From: Geodermatophilus normandii
Lineage (GTDB): Bacteria; Actinomycetota; Actinomycetes; Mycobacteriales; Geodermatophilaceae
Reading direction: 5' to 3'
Assembly (NCBI RefSeq): GCF_003182485.1
Contig: NZ_QGTX01000001.1
Coordinates: 3,426,001 to 3,490,000, forward strand
Length of the DNA: 64,000 bases
In this document: in pieces, positions 25,188-34,426 of the stretch
Position numbering within the stretch: the stretch's first letter is position 1
Layout: each line of letters starts with the position of its first letter
Position numbers and translations under genes: made by a program
The notes under the pieces: model-generated
Database searches by the model: none
Told to the model about the DNA's origin: nothing
The model's input: the letters and a program-made list of their open reading frames with translations, nothing else

Positions 25188-26012
25188 CTACCCGGGACCG
25201 GCCCCGCGCGCGCCGAAGACCGGGTCGCGCTTCTCGACGAAGGCGCGTGCGGCCTCCGCGTGGTCGTCCGTGGCGAACGTCGCGAGGTGGTGCGTCACCT
25301 CGACGTCCATGTACTCCTCGAGCGGGGTGGTCAGCGCCAGCGCGACGTTCTCCTTCATCGACGCCAGCGCCGTGCGCGGCCCGTTCGCCAGCCGCCGCGC
25401 CACCGCCATCGCCTCGCCCTCGAGCGCGTCCGGCGGCACCACCGCGTTCACCAGTCCCCATCGCAGGGCGTCGTCGGCCGACAGCCGCGGCGACAGGTAC
25501 AGCAGCTCCCGGGCGCGCGCCGGACCCACCAGCCGCACCAGGAACCACGCGCTGCCGTAGTCGCCGGCGAGCGCGACGCGGGCGAACGCCGTGGTGAGCA
25601 CGGCGGACGACGCCGCGTAGCGCAGGTCGCACGCCAACGCGAGCGACAGACCCGCCCCCGCGGCGGCACCGGGCAGCACCGCCACGGTCGGCTTGGGCAT
25701 CCGCCACAGGCGCCCGCTGGTGGCGCGCTGGCTGGCGCGCTGCCGCCGCTCCGCCGACGCCCCGGGCGCACCGGGGGAGCGCTCGGCGAAGCCCTTGACG
25801 TCGCCGCCCGCGCAGAAGGCGCCACCCGCCCCGGTCAGCACCACGGCACCGACCGCGTCGTCCGCCTCCACCCGCGCGAGCGTCGTGGCGAGGGCGGTGA
25901 GCATCTGCTCGGACAGCGCGTTGCGGCGCTCCGGGCGGTTGAGCGTGAGCACGGCGACGCCGTCCTCGACGCGGGCGAGCAGGTGGTCGGTGCCGGTCTC
26001 GATCTCGGTCAC
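25188..26012 (-). CDS. enoyl-CoA hydratase/isomerase family protein
   Basis: A 274-residue crotonase-fold protein. The family signatures are present: NRPERRNALS near the N-terminus, the oxyanion-hole stretch GAGGAFCAGGDVKGF, and the second helix AAAGAGLSLALACDLRYAA. The CoA-linked reaction (hydration, isomerisation or other) cannot be set from motifs alone. The GTG start overlaps the TGA of the VOC gene upstream by 4 nt, so the two are co-translated. Confidence 0.9.
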   Translation of the reverse strand: MTEIETGTDHLLARVEDGVAVLTLNRPERRNALSEQMLTALATTLARVEADDAVGAVVLTGAGGAFCAGGDVKGFAERSPGAPGASAERRQRASQRATSGRLWRMPKPTVAVLPGAAAGAGLSLALACDLRYAASSAVLTTAFARVALAGDYGSAWFLVRLVGPARARELLYLSPRLSADDALRWGLVNAVVPPDALEGEAMAVARRLANGPRTALASMKENVALALTTPLEEYMDVEVTHHLATFATDDHAEAARAFVEKRDPVFGARGAGPG

Positions 26013-26725
26013 GTCTCCTCCTCCAGCGGGACGACGTCGAAGCGCACTCCGCCGACGTCGGCCGCGCGACACAACGCGCCCGGCAGCGCCAGCCGCGCCG
26101 CGGTCACGGCGGCGACGTCGCCTCCACCGGCGACGAGGGAGAGGTGCTGGCGGCCGTCGTCGAGCGGCAGGCGGCCGTCGCGGCCGGCCGCCGGGACGTC
26201 CAGCAGCGCCGCCCAGCGCCGGGCCACCTCGTCCGGGTCGGGGACCGCGACGGTGACCTCGCGCAGCCCGCCGGCGCACGTCGGGCTCCTCCCGGTCCAG
26301 GCCGGACCCGCCCACCGCCACGACCCGGCCGGGTCGACGGCGTCGAGGGCGAGGAGCACGCCTCCGGTGTCCCGCGGGTGCAGGTGCACGTCGACGACGT
26401 CGGGCAGCGCGACGCGGTGCACCTCGCGCACGGCGAGTGCCGTGAGGCGGTCGGGCGCCGTGAGCGTCGGTGGTCCGTCGACCATGAGCATGTAGCCGCC
26501 GTCGCCACCGTGGCGCGTGAGCCACCGACCGGCCGCCGTGCCGGGCGCCGAGGGCGACACGACCTCGACGAAGTCGCAGCCCGCGGCGAGGACGGCGTTG
26601 GTCAGGCCGAACCGCCCGACGTCGGGGTCGTGGTGCGGCTCAGCGGCGGCGAGGAGCTCCCGCAGCGCCTGCTCGACCGGCGCGCACTCCTGCGCGGCGA
26701 GCACGAGCTGGCGCAGGCGGGGCAC
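26009..26725 (-). CDS. VOC-superfamily (glyoxalase-like) protein
   Basis: A 238-residue protein with two glyoxalase-type beta-alpha-beta-beta-beta units. It has LRQLVLAAQ at the start, RFGLTNAVLAAG.DFVEVVSP, and a second unit from LREVTVAVPDPDEVARRWAALL. The usual metal residues are not all obvious. The GTG at 26725 fits a leaderless start. It is coupled to the enoyl-CoA hydratase. Function not assignable beyond the fold. Confidence 0.75.
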   Translation of the reverse strand: MPRLRQLVLAAQECAPVEQALRELLAAAEPHHDPDVGRFGLTNAVLAAGCDFVEVVSPSAPGTAAGRWLTRHGGDGGYMLMVDGPPTLTAPDRLTALAVREVHRVALPDVVDVHLHPRDTGGVLLALDAVDPAGSWRWAGPAWTGRSPTCAGGLREVTVAVPDPDEVARRWAALLDVPAAGRDGRLPLDDGRQHLSLVAGGGDVAAVTAARLALPGALCRAADVGGVRFDVVPLEEET

Positions 26726-26898
26726 GCGCCCAGTCCAGCACGCGGGGGTACGGGCGACAACGGGCGGAGGCCGGGGCTCCCCGGGCGACCGGGGTCGCCG
26801 GCGCTGCCCGGCGCGGGCGGCGACGGCCGTCGACCCGGCCGTCGACCCGGACGACGGCCGGACGACCGGACGACGGCTCCGACGACGACACGCAGGGG

Positions 26899-28599
26899 TC
26901 ACACGAGCGCGGACGGCCTGAACATCCAGCCGAGGTGATCGAGCACGGGTCGGGCGGTGGCGGGCTGGCTGCGGAAGGCGATGTACCCGTCGGGACGCAC
27001 CAGGTACAGCGATTCCGCCGTGGCGGCGTAGCGGCGGTGCGCGTCCCGGTCCGGGTCGAGGAACACGGCCACGTCGTCGAGCCCGGTGGGCCTCCGGTCC
27101 CCGGGCACGACGACACACGTGCGGACGTCGTCGCCGAGTGCGGCCCGCACCCGCCGGGCGGTCTCGGCCATCCGCCGGTATCCGGCGTCGGTGGAGGCCG
27201 GACCGTCGAACAGCAGCAGGGTGGCGTGCGGGCCCCGGAAGAGGTCGAAGAGCCGCACCGGGGCGCCGCTCCCGCCGTCGCGCCCCTCGGCGTCCGGTGC
27301 GCGGTCACCGGCGCGCGGGCCGGATCGGAACCGGACCGAGTCGACCGGACCGGCCGCCTCACCGTCGCCCAGCAGACCCACGGCGGCCCGCTCGCGGGCC
27401 AGCGAGCCGTCCCGGTAGCCCACGTCGAGCTCGGCCACGCCGTCGAGGAGCCGGTTGAGGACGACCGGCAGCCGCAGGGCCGGCACGAGGACCCGCTCCC
27501 GGAGGACGGTCATGAGGGGATGCGGGGAGAAGAAGGCGCTGTGGCCGAGGTCGCTGCTCGTGAGGACCGCGCGGGCGACCGGCATCCGCTCCTCCTCGTA
27601 CGTGTCGAGGAGGGGAGAGCCCGCACGGCCACGGAGGACCGCACCGAGCTTCCACCCGAGGCCGTACGCGTCCTGGATGCCGGTGTTCATGCCCTGGCCG
27701 CCCGCCGGGCTGTGCACGTGGGCGGCATCGCCGGCCAGGAACACCCGTCCCGCGCGGTAGCGGTCGACGATGGCGACCTTCGGGCTGAAGTCCGACAGCC
27801 ACGTGGCGTCGCTCAACCGCGCGTGCCCGGGGTCCCGCTCGTCGAACAGGCGCTGGAACAGCTCCAGGGACGCCGCCTCGAGGTGGCCGGAGGCGTCGGG
27901 GCGGACGCTGGCCTGCACCTGCCAGGTCCCGCTCCCGTCGAGCGGGTCGGCGGCGAGGTACCCGCCGTCGTCGAACCAGGCGAACGACGAGCCGTCGTCC
28001 GGCAGGCCCTCGATCCGGACGTCGCCGAGGACGAAGTGCTCGTCGTGGCTCCCGCCGCGCATCGGGATGCCGGTCAGTGCCCGGACCCGGCTGCTCCCGC
28101 CGTCGCAGCCGACGACGAAGGCGGCCCGGACCAGCTCGACCGCGCCGGTGGAGCCGTCAGTGACGGTGGCGGTCACGCCGTCGTCGTCCTGGTCGAGGCC
28201 GGTCAGCTCCCGCCCGAGCTCGACGGCGCCGCCCAGCGCCGACAGCCGGTCCCTCAGCACCTGCTCGGTCCGCCACTGCGGCAGGACGACCAGGTTCGGA
28301 TAGGGCACGCCGGGCTGGGGTGGCCGTGCGGGGAGGTCCAGGTCCAGGGCGAGCCGTCCGCCCGAGTACAGGCGCAGGCGGTGGTGGGTCCGGCCGGCGG
28401 CGAGGACGGCCCCGGCGATCCCCAGGTCGTCGAAGACCTCGAGGGTGCGCGGTTGGAGGCCCTTGCCCCGGGATCGCGTGTGGTGCGTCGGAGCCCGGTC
28501 GACGACCCGGCAGTCGACGCCGCGGCGGAGCAGGTCGCAGCCGAGCGTGAGCCCGGTCGGTCCGGCGCCGACGACGAGGACGTCCGTGCTGGTGCCCAT
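26899..28599 (-). CDS. FAD-dependent aromatic-type monooxygenase
   Basis: A 566-residue class A flavoprotein hydroxylase of the PheA/TfdB-like type, as found in phenol hydroxylases, polyketide hydroxylases and rifampicin monooxygenase. Motifs: GAGPTG dinucleotide fold at 11-16, the DG motif FVVGCDGGSSRVR, and the GD motif VFLAGDAAHVHSPAGGQGMN. The last 170 residues form the thioredoxin-like C-terminal domain of this subclass (ATLLLFDGP, LVRPDGYIAFR). AGGAGGG precedes the ATG. Substrate unknown; a role in secondary metabolism or detoxification is likely given the SARP regulators nearby. Confidence 0.9.
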   Translation of the reverse strand: MGTSTDVLVVGAGPTGLTLGCDLLRRGVDCRVVDRAPTHHTRSRGKGLQPRTLEVFDDLGIAGAVLAAGRTHHRLRLYSGGRLALDLDLPARPPQPGVPYPNLVVLPQWRTEQVLRDRLSALGGAVELGRELTGLDQDDDGVTATVTDGSTGAVELVRAAFVVGCDGGSSRVRALTGIPMRGGSHDEHFVLGDVRIEGLPDDGSSFAWFDDGGYLAADPLDGSGTWQVQASVRPDASGHLEAASLELFQRLFDERDPGHARLSDATWLSDFSPKVAIVDRYRAGRVFLAGDAAHVHSPAGGQGMNTGIQDAYGLGWKLGAVLRGRAGSPLLDTYEEERMPVARAVLTSSDLGHSAFFSPHPLMTVLRERVLVPALRLPVVLNRLLDGVAELDVGYRDGSLARERAAVGLLGDGEAAGPVDSVRFRSGPRAGDRAPDAEGRDGGSGAPVRLFDLFRGPHATLLLFDGPASTDAGYRRMAETARRVRAALGDDVRTCVVVPGDRRPTGLDDVAVFLDPDRDAHRRYAATAESLYLVRPDGYIAFRSQPATARPVLDHLGWMFRPSALV

Positions 28600-28740
28600 G
28601 GTGGTCAGCCCTCCTGGAGCCGGGACGGGGAGCGGCCGCCGAGGAACTCGCGCCCCGGGCGCCCGCCGGTGACGTGCACGCCGGTCATCGCACGTCCCTC
28701 CGTCGGGGTCGGTCGTCGGGGGGAGCGTCACCGCCGGGCC

Positions 28741-28790
28741 TTGACGGCCGGTTGACCCGGCGCACGGGTGCGGCGTCAAGCCGGCGTCAA
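28741..28790. promoter_or_regulatory. symmetrical pair of phased TTGAC repeats
   Basis: TTGAC occurs at 28741 and 28752 on the plus strand and CGTCAA at 28774 and 28785; each pair is 11 bp apart. The plus-strand pair reads toward the GNAT gene (28839) and the minus-strand pair toward the monooxygenase gene (28599). A short palindrome, CGCACgggTGCG, is at the centre. A single divergent control site for both genes is likely. Confidence 0.55.
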
Positions 28791-28838
28791 GGTGTCGCGG
28801 GCACCGTCGGTCCGAGACACCCCAGCCCTGGAGGGACG

Positions 28839-29270
28839 ATGACCCCGCGCGGTTCACCGGCCGGCATCGTCTTCCGGCGGCTCGACGCCGACCCCGAGCG
28901 GCGACGGGCCGCACGGCTGCTGCCCGACTGTGGTCTGGACGACCACGACGCGCGCTGCGTCTGGTACGGGTTGTGCGACCTGACCGCGACGACGGCCAGC
29001 GGTCTCGTCGGGGTGGCGGTGGTCCGCCCCGTGGACGCCACGACGGCCCGGTTGTGCGGTCTCGCCGTGCGGGCAGCCCAGCGGGACACCCACCTCGGAC
29101 GCCGGCTGGTCTCCGAGGTCGCCGATGCACTCCGGGCGTCGGGCGTCGAGGAGCTCACCGCCCCGCCGGCCCCCGACCAGGGGGTCGCCTCGTTGCTCGC
29201 CCGGACCGGCTTCGTCCCGTGGGAGCAGGGTCAGGGCCGCGGACCGGGGTGGTCACAGCTGCCGCTGTGA
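28839..29270 (+). CDS. GNAT-family acetyltransferase
   Basis: A 143-residue protein with the GNAT pattern: an N-terminal beta strand and helix, then LVGVAVVRPV, the acetyl-CoA binding turn in LCGLAVRAAQRDTHLGRRLVSEV, and a final LARTGFVPWE. It therefore probably transfers an acyl group from acyl-CoA; the acceptor is unknown. GGAGGG lies before the ATG. Its last 40 nt overlap the end of the convergent AfsR-like gene. Confidence 0.75.
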   Translation: MTPRGSPAGIVFRRLDADPERRRAARLLPDCGLDDHDARCVWYGLCDLTATTASGLVGVAVVRPVDATTARLCGLAVRAAQRDTHLGRRLVSEVADALRASGVEELTAPPAPDQGVASLLARTGFVPWEQGQGRGPGWSQLPL

Positions 29271-32200
29271 CCACGGGGCACCACCGCTGCGCACGTCTCG
29301 AGGGCGCGCCGCAGCAACATGACGGACCCCTGCTCGCGAGCGACGGCTACTGCCCGCCGAAGAGCGTCGCGGGCCTGCTCGGGGCGCGGTGGTGTCAGCG
29401 CGACCAGGGAGAGCGCCCGCAGGCGGTGCAGCTCGGACTCGTAGGAGAGCTCACCGGTGCGCGCGACCCGGGCCAGCGCGTCGTCGAGCAGGCGCAGGGC
29501 CTCGAGCGGCTCGTGGTTGCACAGGTGCGCCTCGGCCAGCAGGCCGAGGCCCCACCCGACCAGGTGCTGGGTGCCGCCGGCCTCGGTCCGCGCCAGGTGG
29601 CCCCGGAGGGCGGGGATCGCGGTCGCCGGGTCGCCCTCGACGGCCTGCGCCCAGCTCAGCACCACGGCGGCGTACCCGGCCGGCCAGGGCAGGTTCCAGT
29701 GCTCCACCAGCTCCAGGGTCTCGGTGGCCCACGCGCGCGCCGCCGGGGGATCGCGGCGCATCGCGGAGACGAGGGCGGCTCCGGTGAGGGTGAGGGCCTG
29801 CGCGAAGGGGGTGCCGCGGCGGGAGTCCCTCACGGCCGCCGCCAGCAGCTCGATCCCCGTGTCCGGCTCGTCGAGGGACGTGAGCACCGCGGCCAGCTGC
29901 AGCTGCAGCACGATCCTCGGTGGCAGGTGCTCGCGGCCGTCCACCGGGGCCGCCACCTGCAGGCCCTGCTCGAGGTGGTCCCTGGCGGCGGCCAGCCGGC
30001 CCTGGGACCACAGGGTGCGACCCAGCGCCAGGTGGCTCACGACGAGGGCGGCGGGGTCGTTCCTGCTCCTGGCGATGTCCAGCATGACCTCGGCCAGGGC
30101 GGCGGCGGCCGAGTGGTCGGCCCGGGCGAAGGCCACCTCGTAGAGGCTGCGGCAGGCGGCGAGCAGCGCCGATCCGTCGCCCAGCTCCTCGGCCAGCTCA
30201 CGGGCCCGGCTGAAGCAGGCCCACGCGTGCTCACAGCCGCTGCCGTGCAGCTGGACGAGCAGCGTGCCGAGACGCAGCTGGACGGCCAGCTCGGAGGCGC
30301 TGCGTCCGCTGGTCGGCGTCGCGGTGGCCAGCAGGTCCAGGCTGCGGCGCAGCTGCCGCTCGGCCTCCTCGTGGGCGAAGGTGTCCAGGCACAGCTCGGC
30401 CGCGGCGACCACGTGGGGGATCGCCTGCTCGGCGCCGACCACCGGTGCGGCCAGCCACCAGTGCTGGGCCAGCTGCAGCACGTGGTCCACGCCCTCGCCG
30501 CGGTGGTCGAGCAGGGCCTGCCCCACGCGGGCGTGCAACCGGGCACGGCGTGCGCGGCTGATCTCGCCGTAGATGGCCTCGCGGATCAGCGCGTGCGCGA
30601 AGCGGAAGCGGCCGACCACCGCCGGGTCCTCCGCGACGAGGCCGGCCGACACGGTCAGCTCCACGGCGGCGAGGGCGTCGTCGTCGTCCACCCCGGTCAC
30701 GGCACGGACGACGTCCAGGTCGAACTCCTGACCGGTCACCGCGGCGACCAGCAGCACGGTGCGGGTCTGGTCGGGGAGCCGGCTCAGGCGCCGGCGGAGG
30801 ACGTCGCGCACACCGGCGGGGACCTGCTGGGCGACCACCGACGCCGCCTCGCTGGTGGTCCGCTGCGGCCAGCCGCTGGTGCCGAGCAGGCGGAGGACCT
30901 CGATGACGAAGAACGGGTTGCCGCCGGTGCGGTCGCTGACCAGCCGCGCCAGCTCGTCGTCCGGGTCCGTGCCGACGTGGGACGCCATGACCCGCGCCAC
31001 GTCGGCGACCTCCAGGCCGGTCAGCTCCAGCCGGTCCACCGGAGCGACCCGTGCCAGCTCGGCGAGCGTGTCGGCGAGTGGTTGCCCGCCGTCGAGGTCC
31101 CGGTCCCGGTACGTCACCAGCACCACGACGGGGGCGTCGGCCAGCGTCGTGGCCAGGTGGGCCAGCAGCCGGTGGGAGGCGACGTCGGCCCACTGCAGGT
31201 CGTCGAGGACCACCAGCAGTCGACGTCCGCGGGTCAGCCGCAGGAGGGTCGCGGTGGCCGCCTGGCACAGGCGGAAGCGGGACGCCTCCGGGTCGACCAC
31301 CGGTGCGACGGCCCGCGGTCCGCCGTCCGCCAGTTCCGGCAGGATGCGGGCCAGCTCGGCGGTGTCGGTGACGGTGTGGGTGTCGGTGTGGGTGTCGGTG
31401 GCGGTGTCGGGCCCGGTCGCGGGTGGTCGGCCGGTCGCGTCGCCCAGCAGGTCGCGGAGCACCTGTGTCCACGGCCAGAACGGCGGGGCGCCGGCGTCCT
31501 GGTCGCTCCGGCCCCAGGCCACCGTGACGCCGGATGCGCGGGCGCGCCGTGCCGCCTCCTCGGCGAGTCGCGTCTTGCCGATCCCGGGTTCGCCCGCGAC
31601 CAGGACAAGCCGTCCCCGACCGGACGCCGTCCCGGCCAGCGCCTCGTCGACCACCCGCAGCTGTGCGTCGCGCCCGACCGGCCCGTCGGGTACCGCGGGG
31701 GCCCGCCCGGGCACGACGGTGGCGTCGGGGGGAGCCGGTGCCGCGGCGGGTGCCGGTCCCGGCCCGTGGTCGGCGGCGACCGTCCAGTCCAGGTGCGGGG
31801 CCTGGCAGAGGACGTCCCGTTCGAGGTCCCGGAGCGCCTGGCCGGGGTCCAGGCCGAGCTCCTCGCGCAACTGGACACGGAACTGCTGGTAGCTCTGCAG
31901 GGCCTCGGCCTGCCGTCCGCAGCGGTAGAGGGCGGCCATGCGCAGACCCTGGAGGCGCTCCCGGAACGGGTGCTCGCCCGTCAGCCGCTCGAGCTCGGCG
32001 ACGATCCGGGCGTGCCGGCCGGTGCGGAGGTCGGCGCTCAAGCGGTCCTCCAGCGCGGTCAGCCGGAGGTCCTCCAGGCGGGTCCGCTCGGCGTGCACGA
32101 ACGGCGCGTCGGCGAAGTCGGCCAGGACCGGCCCACGCCACAGCCCGAGGGCCGCCTCCAGCGTCTCCGCGGCGCGCGGTGCCTCTCCTCGCTGCAGGAG

Positions 32201-32548
32201 GTCGTGTCCGGTCTGTGCGAGGGCCTCGAAGCGCGCGGCGTCGAGGTCACCCGGGCCCAGCACGATGCGGTACCCCGGCGCCTGGTTCACGACCACCGTC
32301 GCAGGGGTCCCGGGCGCGCACTGAGGTTCCAGCAGCCGGCGCAGGTGCGAGACGTAGGCCTGCACCGACGCGAGCGCCTGCGGGGGCGACTGGGGGCCCC
32401 ACAGCTCCTCGACCAGCCGGTCGAGGGAGACGACCCTGCCCGCGTCGAGCAACAGGATCGCCAGGACGGCGCGTTGCTTCGGCCGCCCGAGGACCAGCGG
32501 CCGCTCACCGTCGAGGACCTGCAGCGGCCCGAGGATGTCGAACTGCAC
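29231..32548 (-). CDS. AfsR-like SARP regulator with ATPase and TPR domains
   Basis: A 1105-residue regulator. Order of domains: OmpR-like winged helix (about 1-95, starting FDILGPLQVL), BTAD (about 96-250), a Pro/Ala-rich linker, an AAA/NB-ARC-type ATPase with Walker A GEPGIGKT near 320 and Walker B LLVVLDDLQWAD, then a long helical TPR-like C-terminus. The ATPase contains a short Thr/Asp repeat from a near-perfect DNA repeat at about 31372-31410. The GTG at 32548 begins exactly where the winged helix begins. Such proteins activate secondary-metabolite genes; TTGACG repeats lie in its own upstream region, so autoregulation and control of the flanking genes are plausible. Confidence 0.88.
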   Translation of the reverse strand: MQFDILGPLQVLDGERPLVLGRPKQRAVLAILLLDAGRVVSLDRLVEELWGPQSPPQALASVQAYVSHLRRLLEPQCAPGTPATVVVNQAPGYRIVLGPGDLDAARFEALAQTGHDLLQRGEAPRAAETLEAALGLWRGPVLADFADAPFVHAERTRLEDLRLTALEDRLSADLRTGRHARIVAELERLTGEHPFRERLQGLRMAALYRCGRQAEALQSYQQFRVQLREELGLDPGQALRDLERDVLCQAPHLDWTVAADHGPGPAPAAAPAPPDATVVPGRAPAVPDGPVGRDAQLRVVDEALAGTASGRGRLVLVAGEPGIGKTRLAEEAARRARASGVTVAWGRSDQDAGAPPFWPWTQVLRDLLGDATGRPPATGPDTATDTHTDTHTVTDTAELARILPELADGGPRAVAPVVDPEASRFRLCQAATATLLRLTRGRRLLVVLDDLQWADVASHRLLAHLATTLADAPVVVLVTYRDRDLDGGQPLADTLAELARVAPVDRLELTGLEVADVARVMASHVGTDPDDELARLVSDRTGGNPFFVIEVLRLLGTSGWPQRTTSEAASVVAQQVPAGVRDVLRRRLSRLPDQTRTVLLVAAVTGQEFDLDVVRAVTGVDDDDALAAVELTVSAGLVAEDPAVVGRFRFAHALIREAIYGEISRARRARLHARVGQALLDHRGEGVDHVLQLAQHWWLAAPVVGAEQAIPHVVAAAELCLDTFAHEEAERQLRRSLDLLATATPTSGRSASELAVQLRLGTLLVQLHGSGCEHAWACFSRARELAEELGDGSALLAACRSLYEVAFARADHSAAAALAEVMLDIARSRNDPAALVVSHLALGRTLWSQGRLAAARDHLEQGLQVAAPVDGREHLPPRIVLQLQLAAVLTSLDEPDTGIELLAAAVRDSRRGTPFAQALTLTGAALVSAMRRDPPAARAWATETLELVEHWNLPWPAGYAAVVLSWAQAVEGDPATAIPALRGHLARTEAGGTQHLVGWGLGLLAEAHLCNHEPLEALRLLDDALARVARTGELSYESELHRLRALSLVALTPPRPEQARDALRRAVAVAREQGSVMLLRRALETCAAVVPRGHSGSCDHPGPRP

Positions 32549-32646
32549 CGCCCACCCGCCTCTCCGGCCGCCAGGCTCGCCGTCGGGCCATCCTGCCCCG
32601 GAACGGCCGGATCTCCGCCCCCCGGCGTCGCGCCCGCGCAGGGACC

Positions 32647-32674
32647 CGTCAAGGAGACGCCCACGATCCGTCAA
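32647..32674 (-). promoter_or_regulatory. TTGACG direct repeats 22 bp apart
   Basis: CGTCAAG at 32647 and again at 32669, exactly two helical turns apart; on the minus strand they read TTGACG toward the AfsR-like gene about 100 bp away. The divergent membrane-protein gene starts at 32754. Spacings of 11 or 22 bp are typical for SARP sites. Confidence 0.5.
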
Positions 32675-32753
32675 GGGCCGGGCCCGACGGTCTCCCCGGG
32701 ACGCCGGTGACCCACCGGCCCCCGCCCGGATCCCCGCTCCTCCGGAGGCCCGC

Positions 32754-33212
32754 ATGCGTCTCGCCGTCAAGGTCCTGCTGGGGTGGTTCACCCTCTTCGG
32801 ACTGGGGATCGGCCTCTGGCAGGCCGTCTTCCCGGCCTCCTTCCACGCCGACTTCCCCGGGATGGGACACCACTGGGTCAGCCCGGACGGTCCCTACAAC
32901 GAGCACCTGCTCCGCGACGTCGGCCTCGGCAACCTCGCCGTCGGCACCGTCGCGCTCGTCGCCCTGCTCACCGGGGTGGTCTGGGTCGCCCGCGCCGTCG
33001 GCCTGGCCGTGGTCGTGACGAACCTGCCGCACCAGCTCTACCACCAGGCGCACGTGTCGGTGCTCCCCACCGTCACCGACCAGGTCCTGCAGTCGATCTC
33101 GCTCGCCGCGGTCAGCCTGGCCGCCGTCGCGCTGGTGGTGACGGCCTTCCGGCTGCCCACCTCGGCGGCACCGCGGTCCGGTTCCCGCGCACCCGCACCG
33201 ACGCACCGCTAG
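32754..33212 (+). CDS. four-helix membrane protein
   Basis: A 152-residue protein with about four hydrophobic helices, beginning VLLGWFTLFGLGIGLWQAVF. A conserved-looking loop with FPGMGHHWVSPDGPYNEHLLRDVG follows the first helix, and His residues recur (PHQLYHQAHVSV). No family is assigned. GGAGG precedes the ATG. First of four short genes divergent from the AfsR-like regulator. Confidence 0.7.
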   Translation: MRLAVKVLLGWFTLFGLGIGLWQAVFPASFHADFPGMGHHWVSPDGPYNEHLLRDVGLGNLAVGTVALVALLTGVVWVARAVGLAVVVTNLPHQLYHQAHVSVLPTVTDQVLQSISLAAVSLAAVALVVTAFRLPTSAAPRSGSRAPAPTHR

Positions 33213-33221
33213 GAGACCGTC

Positions 33222-33779
33222 ATGGACGTCGCGCAGCTCCTCGCCGACTTCGGCGACTGGGCCTTCGACCGCCACGCCAACCCGCTGAGCTGGTACGTCA
33301 GGCCGCTCTTCCTGATCCCGCTGGCCTGGTTCGCCCACCGGCGCAGCGGCTGGGGCATCGTCGGCACCCTCGTCGCCCTGGCCACCAGCATCTCCTGGTT
33401 CCCGGCGCCCGCGCAGCCGGATCCGCAGATCCTGGCGTTCCTCGACTTCGAGCGGGAGTGGATCACCGGGAGCTGGGACCTCCGGAAGTCCGCGCAGGCG
33501 ACGCTCGCCCCGCTGGCGCTGGCCGCCTACTGCCTGGCCTTCTGGCGGCGGTCGGTGGTCTGGGGCCTGGTCCTCCTGAACGCCATGGCCGGCGGGAAGC
33601 TGCTGTGGGGCGTCGTCGTCGGCGACGGCACCGGATGGGCGATGACCGTGCCCGGGCTCGTCGGGCTGCTGATCTGCGACGCCGCCGTCCTCTGGGGGCT
33701 GCGGCGGTCCCGGGCACGCCGGTCGCGACCGGCGGGGGAACCGTCGGCTCCGCCCGTCCTGTCGTCGAGTTCCTCCTGA
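33222..33779 (+). CDS. polytopic membrane protein
   Basis: A 185-residue protein with about five hydrophobic segments, such as RPLFLIPLAWFAH, GTLVALATSISWF and GLVGLLICDAAVLWGL, and a polar Ser/Pro-rich tail. A loop LDFEREWITGSWDLRKSAQ separates them. Family unknown. AGGAG precedes the ATG, 9 nt after the previous stop, so it is in the same operon. Confidence 0.7.
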   Translation: MDVAQLLADFGDWAFDRHANPLSWYVRPLFLIPLAWFAHRRSGWGIVGTLVALATSISWFPAPAQPDPQILAFLDFEREWITGSWDLRKSAQATLAPLALAAYCLAFWRRSVVWGLVLLNAMAGGKLLWGVVVGDGTGWAMTVPGLVGLLICDAAVLWGLRRSRARRSRPAGEPSAPPVLSSSSS

Positions 33780-33931
33780 CCGCCCGCCGTGCCCGGATCA
33801 GCTCGACCACGCCGGCAGCACCGTCGTCGTGACCTCCGCGGCGACACGGTCCACGCCCCCCGGTGTGCCGGCACCGACCGGCCGGCCTCCGTCGCATGCC
33901 GCACCACCCCTGCCCCTCGAAGGAGAAGGCC

Positions 33932-34426
33932 GTGACCAAGCGACTGTCCTCGTCCGTCGACATCGGAGCTACGCCCGAGCGGGTGTGGGAGGTGCTCACC
34001 GATCTCGCCGCGTACCCGGCGTGGAACCCGTTCATCGTCCGGGCAGAGGGAGCCGTCGGCCCGGGCCGCCGGCTCACGCTGAGGATGCAGCCGGTCGGCG
34101 GCCGGGCGATGACCCTGCGCCCCCGACTGGTCGAGGTCACCGCCGACCGCGTGCTGCGCTGGCGCGGCAGGCTGGTCCTGCCCGGGCTGATGGACGCCGA
34201 GCACACCTTCGTGCTCCAGCCGCAGGCCGCGGGCACCCGGCTCGTCCAGTCGGAGACCTTCCGGGGTGTCCTCGTCCCGTTCCTCGCCTCGTCGCTGGAC
34301 CGCACCACCCTGCCCGCCTTCGTGGCGATGAACGAGGCGCTCAAGCGGCGGGCGGAGGACCCGGCGCGCACCGTCCCGCGTACGGGCGCGGTCGCCGACG
34401 GCGGCACGGGGACGGGCACGGCATGA
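33932..34426 (+). CDS. SRPBCC-family (START-like) protein
   Basis: A 164-residue protein of the polyketide cyclase/START-like fold. It starts with the usual strand and helix (SSSVDIGATPERVWEVLTDLAAYPAWNPFI), followed by strands and the long C-terminal helix. It likely binds a hydrophobic ligand. The GTG follows AAGGAGAAGG. Its TGA overlaps the next ATG by 4 nt. Confidence 0.8.
   Translation: MTKRLSSSVDIGATPERVWEVLTDLAAYPAWNPFIVRAEGAVGPGRRLTLRMQPVGGRAMTLRPRLVEVTADRVLRWRGRLVLPGLMDAEHTFVLQPQAAGTRLVQSETFRGVLVPFLASSLDRTTLPAFVAMNEALKRRAEDPARTVPRTGAVADGGTGTGTA

Noticed and set aside
28973-32710. Open frame of 1245 codons on the plus strand
   Set aside because: It mirrors the AfsR-like gene and yields a Gly/Gln/Arg/His-rich product without domains.
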